A stretch of 64,000 nucleotides of DNA from NCBI GenBank assembly GCA_900708905.1, contig CAADRB010000026.1, forward strand, positions 162,988 to 226,987, in the 5' to 3' direction. Shown in pieces: positions 51,747 through 61,160 of this stretch (its first letter is position 1; the number at the start of each line of letters is the position of its first letter). The notes beneath the pieces were generated by a model, which was given only the letters and a program-made list of their open reading frames with translations, did no database searches and had not been told where the DNA came from. The DNA comes from Hymenolepis diminuta (Eukaryota > Platyhelminthes > Cestoda > Cyclophyllidea > Hymenolepididae). The position numbers and the translations under genes were made by a program.

Positions 51747-54700
51747 ATGCAGGGTTCTGCTGGTGCGTCATCGTCTGTTTCGGGGCGTAGTTCCCCACAA
51801 AATCTTTCTATTAATGAAAATGACCCATTCTTTCGAAAAGTTGTAAATATTCCATCTTCACGAAAAGTTAAGGTGGTTGTAGTGGAGGAGCACGATATAG
51901 TAATTGCATTTAATATTATATATTTTTGCAGGCTCTCCGCCATATTTATCGAACCATAGGTAGCAAAAGGCTCCCTTCAAAAGGGATTAAACTGCTTCAT
52001 ATTGATGCTCATCCAGATTTATGCATTCCAAATATTTCTCCATCTGTTATAGTTGACGAGCCCTATGGAATGTTAAGGTTTGTCTCTATTACCCGTTAAC
52101 TGTTGTAGTGACCTCTCCATAGAAAATTGGATCTTTCCAGCTGTCTTCTCAAAGTTTGTTGATCATATTTTGTGGCTTCATCCACCTTGGTCGAAACAAA
52201 TAACAAATCGACGTACGACAGATTACGTTATCGGTCGTCGCAAATTGACAGATGAATTAGCGTATGGTTTATTGGCCTAACTCACTTGATTGTTTCTTGC
52301 TATTCTTAGTGTAAATATTCCAGAACCCTACTTTTATAATGAAGGAATTTATGCTCATCGGTGTGATATGGAATCGGAGGTCCCTTTTACTTTCACTGTT
52401 TGCACTATTCACGGGGCGAGCACGTTGTGCAATGTCTGTTCGGATGTTACAATGAATCTTCTTAATGAAGCTTTCGTTTTGGATGTCGACCTTGATGCCT
52501 TCTCCACCATGGATCCTTTCCTATCATTCTACTCTCCCGGTCAAGTAACGTCCCTCTTCATTTTTTCAGAGATTCTGTTGTTGATATTTGTAACTATATT
52601 TACTGCTTTCCATACTGAAGGTTATGGGGTCAAATTTCGTCGTGGGTACCAATGGTAATGGACTTAATGCACGTGCGGCATAGCGGTCAATGTTCACTTC
52701 TGAAAAACTATCGGTATGCAACCATTGAAAGTCATGACCGACCGTATCAGTTAAAACTATTGAGCACGAGTGGCAGAATAGAAGCTTATCATTGGAGGAT
52801 CTCTAAGATTCCACACTATTCAAGATGGGTTGACTTGAGTCATGTTCCTGATTATACATTGGGAAATCCGTTTTATGATAGTTCAATGTAAAGAGTAGAA
52901 GAAAAATTTTGAATTCCTCTAATGATGTATATCAAGTAAGGCCAGTTGAAGCTAGTTCCTTTTTCTTTGTTTGAAGATATTTATCTCTAACATTATCACT
53001 GTTAAGGGGTCAGATAAACCCGTTTCATCAGTACGTGGGGATCTGCAAAACGTACCTGCTATTTTGCTATGCTGTTTCAAAATCTGCATTGTTTATCAAC
53101 ACTCTATCCCCTCTCTCCTTTAAGTTGTGTGCTCGTACATATTTCTTAAATTTCAAGTAGTGCAAAACATTCATTGCCATCGTTCTTCACTTCTGATCAG
53201 GTAACGTCTACTTTATCTTGAAAATAAAAAAAAGTGTTTAGTTGAGTTTATAATTAAAAATGCAAGTTGGACAAGGTGATGTCTAGTTTTCAATGTCAAA
53301 TCTACTTTTGGGAAGGAAAAATTCAGTTTAAATATTTCGGCCATGAAAATTTGCTGTCTCTTGTTCCTCAGGTGGTAGTCAGTGTCATTTTTGTCCTTGA
53401 AACTTTTCTTGATTTATAACTTTGGAAGCTTAAAAAATGCAAAATGAAACATAGATTTAAACTATGAAAGTGGGGATTTTTTGTCTCGATTAGTGGTCGG
53501 TATCATTTCGTCGCAATAATATGTAAATTTTAAGAAAAGTTGTTAATTTTCATTAAAATCGACTGAATTAATTTCTAAAAATTATCTCAGGAGCTAGGTT
53601 ACCCCTTTCGATGTTGCTTTCACAATATCCCTCTCCCTTTCCCCCCTTCTTACTATTCCAATCCCACCTTGTATTGATACTCACGTACGTCAACCCAAAA
53701 AGTCAACACTGGCAATCAACCATTAAAACAACGCTTCAAGGTCATCAGCCCCAATGGGTGTTACAGATTTATCGAGAATTGAGGATGACCATCTCTTAAA
53801 ACAAACATCCCCGTAAACTTTTTTACGTTTAAGAGGCCATTGGTGAAGGAGATTTCTCTATACATTATTAATAATCTTATATGTCACTAATTATTTGTTT
53901 GTTCTATAAACGATGTATTGACTAATGGAGATTTGGGTTAAGTGGAACTTCGCCGTCTGCTCTACTGAAATTTTATGGTCTGATCAGATCATAACTGATT
54001 GCTTGGCCTTACAGTTTAAACTTAACCGTATTTAAAGTTCATTGTGGGATTTTCGTGCCAGTATTCCTAGATGAAGTTTGGATTTGCATACATTGTTAGG
54101 GGGTTTGGTACTAGTTAAATCTTAGAAAATGTGATTTAGATTGCACCTGAGGTCTTATTTAAACCTTAAATGTTTAGTTTTACTTATAACAAAATAAGTA
54201 GTTTGATTCGATCTATTTTCTCGATAGTTCGCTTTGATCGATAAGCTGTTCACCGCTCCGCGTGTCCCACCGTTACGTCTTCCAGATAGAGGATCTCGAC
54301 CCCCACCCCTTGATTCCACTTGTTCCACTCTCGAAGTTTTTGAAAGTGCTAGTCTCGCTGCCAAAGTGGTGAGCGATGCTCATAGACAACGCCTCTCTAC
54401 CCTTCTACAATGTATGGAGAGCCTAACTACTAGTGGGACGGTTGACTTATCAATAACTCCTTCGTTGGAAAAATTGGATGTATATGATATTGAGGCTCTC
54501 ACTTCACTACTACTTTCTCTACCGACGGAAACATTCTCTCCTTCCACTTATAACCATATTCAAACTGCTCATGCGTTAGCTACTTCGGCAATTCAGGAGA
54601 TGGGCGGTAAGTGATAGGTAACAAAACTGATTTTGGAATAAAGATTTGTGGTTTTGAACATTTATTGTTTTTTATCTCGATCTGCCAGTTGTAAGTGCAT

Positions 54701-55451
54701 CTGAAGAGCAATTGCAGTTGTCATTGGGAAATACTTCTCCTCACCAAGATAATAATTCGGAGCCTCCAAAAGTAAAACTGCAGAGAGTGGATACATCTCG
54801 TGATTTCTTCGACTGGACATCCGATTCTCGATCAGAAACAGTTGATAACGATCTCGAGTTAATGAAACACTTCCATGATTTGTGGAAAAGTCTTGCGGAT
54901 AGAGAAAACTACCCTCTGCCTCATCATGTGAGTTTATAATTTAATATGAAATTGAGTGAGTCCCTACATAGCAAACGACAATTTTTGAATTTCTTTTCAG
55001 ATTTCTTCAGCAGAAGAACAGGCAGAATTAATTGGAGGATTAGAGAGTCTTCTAAACCGTATGCACAACCCATCTCTTATAACGATTGCTCGTTCCTCAT
55101 TGGATGGCTACACTCCGACTAATCAAGTCTCTAGTATACAGATGCAGTTCTTTGAAGCTTTGCGTCGAATATACGGTGTTGAATTACTTACTGTGGCGCT
55201 TGATTACGATGGGTATATATAACTAATTTTCCTGTAAAATCACGTTCCATTTCACCATTAAATAACTCGCTTTTATTAGGGCGGCAAAAGATGTACAAGC
55301 TCTCCGCTCAATGGGATTCGAAATTTCGGAAATTCGAGGAGAGGTGTTCAGATTTAGTTCTTCCAGTGTTAATACTGGATCTCTGCTTCTGAGTCACTGC
55401 GAGGCATCTGGTGATTACCGATCTGAATCGGATACGCGGGATATTTCTTAG
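51747..55451 (+). CDS. C5orf22: UPF0489 family protein, C5orf22 homologue
   Basis: A conserved eukaryotic protein of unknown function. Exons: 51747-51899, 51932-52077, 52109-52261, 52310-52544, 54228-54606, 54689-54927, 55001-55212, 55280-55451; phases agree, about 562 residues (human about 442). Family landmarks: VVVVEEHD then HIYRTIGSKRLPSKGIKLLH, IDAHPDLCIP, LSIENWIFPAVFSKFVDHIL, WLHPPWSKQI, FVLDVDLDAFSTMDPF, and the C-terminal SLITIARSSLDGYTPTNQV. The DAHPD and DVDLDAFS motifs look like the metal-binding motifs of the arginase/deacetylase fold, which is my inference. The first ATG (51747) overlaps a possible acceptor (AATGCAG), so an upstream exon cannot be excluded. The first three introns are only 32, 31 and 48 bases. 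The last 70 residues extend beyond the usual family end. Confidence 0.9.
52600..52891 (+). CDS. Unidentified coding-like stretch inside C5orf22 intron 4
   Basis: A frame of high coding quality ends in TAA at 52889-52891 and contains QCSLLKNYRYATIESHDRPY, then SGRIEAYHWRISKIPHYSRW and VDLSHVPDYTLGNPFYD. It could begin at ATG 52652. Alternatively, a 38-base intron (donor after CGTGG, 52648; acceptor CATAG, about 52685) would join it to the preceding open frame GYGVKFRR. It does not continue the UPF0489 domain, since splicing from 52544 to 54228 gives the expected family sequence. I do not recognise the protein. It may be a small nested gene, an alternative last exon or a relic. Confidence 0.4.
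52892..54227 (+). other. Remainder of C5orf22 intron 4
   Basis: AT-rich, without recognisable coding sequence. An open frame at 53611-53799 opens with an ATG but has no family signal. Confidence 0.6.
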
Positions 55452-55815
55452 AATTTCGCAATCATTTTTGACGCTAATGTATTCCATTAATTATGACCCA
55501 GTACGGTTTTTTGTATATTTTCACGAATAGGTCTGTTAGTCTAAAGTCGGTGTTAGAAGGATCTGATTAGGGGCGGGGCTTTGTTAAGTCTAAATGTGGC
55601 AAGAGCAAACGTACTCTGAGTGAGTAAATGGGACTTGAAGTTGTTTAGTTTATTTTAATTGACAAAATCATTAGAAATAATTTGATTTTTTGAAAACGCA
55701 GAAGTTTTATCATAATGTTAATTGTTTAAGTTTTTTGATTTAATTAGTACAACTTTGAGCGCGTAGTTTGAACATCTGTTTTCTGGGCTTTGTGGTGTTG
55801 GCTTTCTGGAAAGTC
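55452..55815. other. Spacer after C5orf22
   Basis: Contains the C5orf22 3' UTR. A pyrimidine-rich TTTTTTGATTTAATTAG at about 55731-55747 could be a splice acceptor, cis or spliced-leader, for the next gene. Confidence 0.45.
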
Positions 55816-56331
55816 ATGGAATTCAAGCTCACGAAACCTGTTAGAGTTATGGATTTTTCGGAATTCATGGACTATGTTAAAGAACATGGGGACGAGTTCG
55901 AGAAATTGCGATCTTCACCTCCTTCAGGTACTATAATAAGGAAACGGACCACTTTACCTACCAAACGCCCAAATAGCGATAATCTTCATGGGAAACAAAA
56001 GCGTTCAAAGAGTCATGGTGATGGCAAAAATGCAACTTTAGATGCGTTTATTATTAAAATTCAATCTGATTCGAATCGTGTTTCTTCAGAAAATGAAGAA
56101 AATAATATTAAAGGTTCTTTAGAAAGAAAATCCACAGCACCAATGACTGAAAAGGTGGAAAATAACAAGTCACCTAAACTGGGGACTCCTGTCACTTCCA
56201 GTAAACCAGCTAATGTTGAGGATCCTAGGAAAGAAGCATCTATTAAATCATCACAACAGGGATCTCTTGTCGGTAAGATTTCTCAACCATTGGAGATTGA
56301 TTTAACTTCTGATACTGAATCTCTTCATTAA
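55816..56331 (+). CDS. Small basic protein with a C-terminal SUMO-interaction-like motif
   Basis: An uninterrupted frame of 171 residues from ATG 55816 to TAA 56329-56331. The first 35 residues (RVMDFSEFMDYVKEHGDEFE) look like a short conserved helical module. Then comes a Lys/Arg/Ser-rich, probably disordered middle with nuclear-localisation-like basic clusters (KRPNSDNLHGKQKRSKSH). The tail EIDLTSDTESLH is a good match to the SUMO-interacting motif pattern I-D-L-T followed by acidic/Ser residues. A nuclear role is inferred. No homologue is recognised. The single coding exon could also be the last exon of a longer gene, as the frame is open upstream to about 55768 without an ATG. Confidence 0.6.
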   Translation: MEFKLTKPVRVMDFSEFMDYVKEHGDEFEKLRSSPPSGTIIRKRTTLPTKRPNSDNLHGKQKRSKSHGDGKNATLDAFIIKIQSDSNRVSSENEENNIKGSLERKSTAPMTEKVENNKSPKLGTPVTSSKPANVEDPRKEASIKSSQQGSLVGKISQPLEIDLTSDTESLH

Positions 56332-57699
56332 GAATAACCTCTATTTGTATGTGTTTAATTGTATCTTGATGACAATCGTATTTTGTGATAAATTAGTACG
56401 ATATGTTTGTACATATTTGCAAATGGAATCGTTTTATATGTACGGTGTATTTTTGTAAATATATATTGGCGAATTTTATTCTGTTTCTTTTTATAATTTT
56501 CAATTAAACGGGAATTTGGTTAAGATTCGTTTATGTTTCATTTTGTTGCTATGACGTCCATACATCATATCCTTTAGGTTCGTGACGTGTAATAGAGGCT
56601 GAAATTTCGTCTTCCTATTGGCAGACTTCTACCACATGTGTGTTTTAAGAAGCGTGTAAAGGCCTGTATATGTAGGATCACTTACAAAGTATTGTGTGCA
56701 TACCCAAGTCTGATGTATTGCTCTGACGAAAAGACGTTTATTTTGACAGTCATCCTTCGATTTCTGTGGATTATGGTTTTTCCCGTTTGGATATTTCGGG
56801 AAGTGTGGTTTAACTCTCTGGTTTAAGAAGTCAATATTATTGAAAAGGCAAACACGTTGGGAAGGAAACTGGAGTAACGTGCTTTTGTTCTCAACTTCGC
56901 TAAGTACTGATCGGTTTCAGTACTTCTATATTAATGGTTTTACTCCAAAGACCTTAGTTTCTAATAAAGAAGCTGAATTTTCCTTGGCCATATTTGGGGT
57001 TGCTTTTTAGCTGATGTTGTTGTAAGCTTTTCCCTGTAAAATAAGACTTAGTTTTAAGGGGGTGATAAATTTCTCATAACGACTTATCTGGGGTAGGTTT
57101 GAATATTAAACTAATCAACATTAAGTTTCTAGTCTCATCTTTATGCGCATTTATGGCTAAAATCTTACCTTTTGATCCTATTATGACATAGATGCTATTT
57201 TAGTTATCTTGTAATTTCCTTATTAAATGTTCGTGAAAAGTTCCCAGGCATTAGCGACCTCCATCACTTTAATAAGGTTTTAAGAGGTGTTGGTTTTATG
57301 TTAAGTTCGTAACCTATATTATTTGTTAGCAGAGTTAAGTACTAAGTGTTACTGAAGTTTAACGAGAAGTAAATTATTTCAAAACCCTATGACAAATTAC
57401 ATCATATAGACGTACGGTTCTTTTATGAAATTTACTTTTCTGAAACAGTAGAAATAGATAAATCATTCATGCTAAACTTAAAATTTACCCACTTTCGTGA
57501 TAGCAGCTTTTGACATCTTAATAATAGAGAAGAGTGCTGTCCCACTTTTGATGATAAATAAATATAAAACACAATTGTTCTTATTTACAAATAATTGATT
57601 TGTCGATGGTACTGTCAGGTACTTAAGCGAATCGAAGAAGATTTAATGACGAATTAATTGAATTCTTCACTAATTCACCCATATGGACTAGATAACTCT
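56332..57699. other. AT-rich intergenic DNA, no gene seen
   Basis: Holds the 3' UTR of the preceding gene. An open frame at 56638-56826 has no recognisable content. Confidence 0.55.
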
Positions 57700-57710
57700 T
57701 TAGAAAAGAT

Positions 57711-57895
57711 AAGTAGCTAGGTTTCTGGTTTCGGTCTCTAGGCGTTCTGTAAGATATTCATTAAGCTTCACTTTAAGAACAGGATAGAGAGGAGACAGTT
57801 GCGATAAGTCTTTGAAGAGGGAGGAGAGAAGGTGAAAGAGGATTGAAATGATATTTGGGTGGCGGAGGTTGCGTTCCAGTGATGTCGTGTCTGTG
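57711..57895 (-). pseudogene. Isolated exon-like coding stretch
   Basis: The minus-strand frame reads HPNIISILFHLLSSLFKDLS then LYPVLKVKLNEYLTERLETE, ending in TAA at about 57700. It is richer in GC than its surroundings with C/T-biased third positions, and an ACACAG acceptor-like site precedes it. No partner exon was found to the right, so it may be a relic or the last exon of an undetected gene. The protein is not recognised. Confidence 0.3.
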
Positions 57896-58149
57896 TTTAC
57901 ACGCAAAGTATTATTAAGTCTTGAGATAGCACAAACAGTTGGGAGAATCTTCTACGAGATCTAACGATGGTCAATTAAGGGTCACATAAGTGGCTTGACA
58001 CTCCGAATATAAATAAACCTTTATATTTTATCTCAAACGATAATGCGGCGTCAGAGAAATGTTATCCCTATAGTTCTCTCAGTCTGATTTATGGGCCATT
58101 TTCGAGAATATTCATATTGGCATTTCTATAAATAATTGTGGTAATGGCT

Positions 58150-58499
58150 ACTCAGGTGCATTTAAAGTTATCCATTCCATGCCAGACATCGCACCTGAGC
58201 ACGCCGACTTCAACCTTGATATGGAGACAGAATTCGTCGACTGCATCATTGATTCTCATAAAAAATTGCCAGGATTCATTGCCAACAGGATTCCAAGACC
58301 CTTGAGTAGGCTACAAAACAGGTGCCAACATTATATGAGAAGCTTTATCAAATAGAAGCTCACTCTCCAAAGCATCATCGCCGATATTGGCGACACTCCA
58401 GCCTATCTGAAAGAATTGAAAGCCTTTATGCCCGAGTCGATGATTGCTAAGCTGCCCTTAATGAAACTGCTAGGAACAAAACTAAATCCTGTTGTATAA
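58150..58499 (+). pseudogene. Decayed copy of the secreted ISDIPAY-family gene
   Basis: Homology to residues about 165-279 of the intact copy at 62.7 kb is broken over two frames. Frame one reads GAFKVIHSMPDIAPEHADF through SHKKLPGFIANR. A shifted frame reads DSKTLE, then TAG in place of the conserved Tyr, then ATKQVPTLYEKLYQIEA. The first frame resumes at SIIADIGDTPAYLKEL and runs to the TAA at 58497-58499. Two frameshifts and a stop make this a pseudogene. It lies opposite in orientation to the other two copies. AATAAA follows at 58533-58538. No signal peptide was found upstream. Confidence 0.8.
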
Positions 58500-58532
58500 T
58501 CTGCTCTTCCATATTGATGTTGCAGATACTTT

Positions 58533-58538
58533 AATAAA
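58533..58538 (+). terminator. AATAAA of the decayed family copy
   Basis: Canonical polyadenylation signal 34 bases past the ancestral stop, conserved in position relative to the intact gene. Confidence 0.5.
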
Positions 58539-59389
58539 TCAGGATTAAACTGAAATGGTTGGTATTCTTCTGAAGATCCGAAATTTTTCTGCGTATATAG
58601 GCATTTCTTAACCTTCTCTAAATTTATTATGGAGTTTCAAAATACGCTATTAAACCCATCCATAACATCTGATAAGTCACGAAGATTTAACCTCTTAAAA
58701 TAATTTTTTGAAATAACCTTTTGTTGCGTCTTCCTCTATTTTATGAATTTCATAATGAAATTAGATGCATTTATTTAACCCTTGCGAACCACTCACACAT
58801 AATCTTGAAAAGGGAAATATATACCTCTTTCGCTCTTATCCTTATGGTCGTTGCATGAAGTCTTGTCAAATTCTCAGAGCTACATTATAATTGGAGAAAT
58901 CAGTGGAAAGTTTGAACACAGCTGATGTTATTATCAATGAATTAAAGTTCTCGAACCCTGATAATCTATTCCGGGCTATGCTCATTATCATTATCCTGTA
59001 TTTTACCTTCAAAATAGAAGCGAAGTATCTATTTTTAAAAGATCATGAAATCTTACTGAAATTTTTTAAGTAGGATTGTGCATATGTAGCAATATTTATT
59101 CACCTGGAGAACTATCTAAAGTGGCAAATCCTCATATAGAAACAACCGATTTGAAAGAATTAACACGTGAACATTTTCTTGACTTTGAGTTAATATTATC
59201 AAGGAAGCTTCCCAATAACTTCTAATTTTACAATTCTCTACTCAGTGTGATATCACCAACTCTTCAATCTATTACATCGAACCAACTGTTCCATCGATTT
59301 AAAACTGTAGCCATGTCAAGTGGGTGTTTGAGTACAGAATATTCACACGCAATTCAAGAATTAAATCTAAATTATTAAATGGAGACATT
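58539..59389. other. AT-rich intergenic DNA, no gene seen
   Basis: The open frame at 58891-59073 opens with TTG and has no recognisable content. Nothing else is supported. Confidence 0.55.
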
Positions 59390-59395
59390 TTTATT
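59390..59395 (-). terminator. AATAAA polyadenylation signal of the 59.4-60.1 kb gene
   Basis: Minus-strand AATAAA 34 bases past the stop codon at 59429-59431, which supports that frame as an expressed gene. Confidence 0.5.
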
Positions 59396-59428
59396 GATAA
59401 ATACAGTTGAAATTCAGCAAAGCTTCTT

Positions 59429-60064
59429 TCATTTAGCGTATAAACGATCGTAATAATCCAACCAGTAGTCATAAATTACTCGAACTTGTGGTTCTACTTG
59501 CATGATGGTATCATAAATGATATTCATTTGAATTTGGTATCCCTCAATGATTGATTTTTCAATTTGCATTTTTGCAACAATTTTCCAGTCTATTCGTTTA
59601 AATTTCCTAGCCAAGGGAAGGAAATCACGAATGAGTGCTATCCATCCAATAATCACAATTTTCCGTATAGTAGGCTGAGCTACAAAGAGGCCGGGAACAT
59701 TCAAAAATTCCCTCATTATGCCTATGAAGGATTCATCTTGACCAGGCTTGGAAACATGTTCGAAGAGCATATCAAGTAGGAAAAGTAGACAACCTCCTAG
59801 AAAGTCATAATGAATTCCATAGGGCGTCACAATTGTATCATAAGCCAATTCGAAGTCAGTCAAGTTATTAGCGTTAATCTGCTGTTCCAGTACTTCTGGA
59901 TCTATTAGAGGAAAAACAAATAACAACTTTTGAAACACAGGCTTACAGTTAATTGATTCCACACCTCTTGAAAATTTATGGATATCCTTCTTAACCATTT
60001 TAAAGACATTTCTCAATTCTTTCCGACTGCATTTCTCATCGTTTCCTCGTTTGGAATGACACAT
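59429..60064 (-). CDS. Unrecognised protein of about 211 residues
   Basis: A long uninterrupted minus-strand frame in AT-rich DNA, from ATG at 60062-60064 to TGA at 59429-59431, with AATAAA just downstream. The predicted protein is basic at the N-terminus (KCSRKELRNVFKMVKKDIHK), then amphipathic and helical, with two hydrophobic stretches (FLGGCLLFLLDMLFEHV; IRKIVIIGWIALIRDFLPLA) and a Tyr-rich end (VIYDYWLDYYDRLYAK). There is no convincing signal peptide; the frame is open a few codons further upstream, where an ATCAG acceptor at about 60084-60085 could join another exon. I recognise no family. It lies between two members of the secreted family but shows no similarity to them. Confidence 0.55.
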   Translation of the reverse strand: MCHSKRGNDEKCSRKELRNVFKMVKKDIHKFSRGVESINCKPVFQKLLFVFPLIDPEVLEQQINANNLTDFELAYDTIVTPYGIHYDFLGGCLLFLLDMLFEHVSKPGQDESFIGIMREFLNVPGLFVAQPTIRKIVIIGWIALIRDFLPLARKFKRIDWKIVAKMQIEKSIIEGYQIQMNIIYDTIMQVEPQVRVIYDYWLDYYDRLYAK

Positions 60065-60950
60065 AGCAAATTTTAAGCACACTGATTTTTCTCTATAAAT
60101 TTATGAAATGAAGTGCCGTTAGTGAGCAGATGTAACTTCGAAATTTTACGAGATCATCTGCTAGGTTAGAGAGTACATTTCACTGAACTCTAATCAATAT
60201 CTTAAAATTTTTTCTCTCATACATTGCTTAATCTGTATGAAAACATGAGCTAGAAAGAACTGTCGTGATTTCTTCGATGTCTGATGCAATTTTTTTAATA
60301 TGCTGGTGCAAGGGTAAGTAGCCAGTGCTATGACTCAATCAGCTACCGCAACATTACTAGGTGCCTACTGTGGTATATGATGGGTAGAGCTGCTGGGATC
60401 GAAAAAGAATAAGGCTAAAGACCCGCAGCTCAAAAGATGATTTCGTGTTAAGGAATTGAATATGTTTACATAGATTTGGATAGGAAAGAAATGACTGGCT
60501 GTCGAGTTATCCAACATTTGCTGCATTGGCAAGGTTGGATTGCCATGACGGAAAACAGAAAAGTGATAACAAATATCTTGATGCATGAGGAAGAACCTCG
60601 AAGATATCGTTCAATTTTAAACGCACATCTAGGGCAAATATATTGTATAGCGGAGTCCATTTGAAAATTTTGTTTTCTGTTGCTCATATCATAAATGGTC
60701 TAACAAGCCATTCACAAGAAATGGATCGATGAGTGTCGAAATGCTTACACTGTTGAATGTCGCAATTATTATTTTATTATTATTTCGGTAATAGAGGAGA
60801 TTTTAATTTTTATTGTGGGAAGCAACTGAAGTCAGATAACAGAATGAGAAATGATAAATGGTAAAAGGGGAGGAGATAAAGAGACGCTGAGAACAATGTC
60901 AAGGTATTATAGAGTACTGCTTAATCTGAATTTTGGATTCCGGTTATACG
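60065..60950. other. Intergenic DNA, no gene seen
   Basis: Overlapping open frames near 60365-60690 on both strands have no recognisable content and no splice context. Confidence 0.5.
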
Positions 60951-61160
60951 ATATTTGCCAAACTGTTAGCTCACGTTCCAAAATTTCAATTTCATGATTC
61001 GCCTCCTGAATTACAGCAAATGCTTGTCTACGATGGTCAGTGCTTATTGACCACTTTTAATCAAGAAGGCTCGGTCTTGGCACTTCAAATCATCTCTTCT
61101 TCGAGCTGTTGAGAAGGCAAAATGACCTTGTATGCAGTTTAGTAGCTTGTAGTTTTAGCA
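60951..61160 (+). pseudogene. Fragment B of the duplicated coding-like sequence
   Basis: The frame IFAKLLAHVPKFQFHDSPPE continues as LQQMLVYDGQCLLT, then shifts; FFELLRRQNDLVCS is readable in another frame. It is homologous at the DNA level to 47229-47427 (minus). The frame break makes it a pseudogene fragment. The helix 3-5-like pattern of a nuclear-receptor ligand-binding domain is clearer here (FAK...VPKF...LQQ.L) but remains unproven. Confidence 0.45.
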
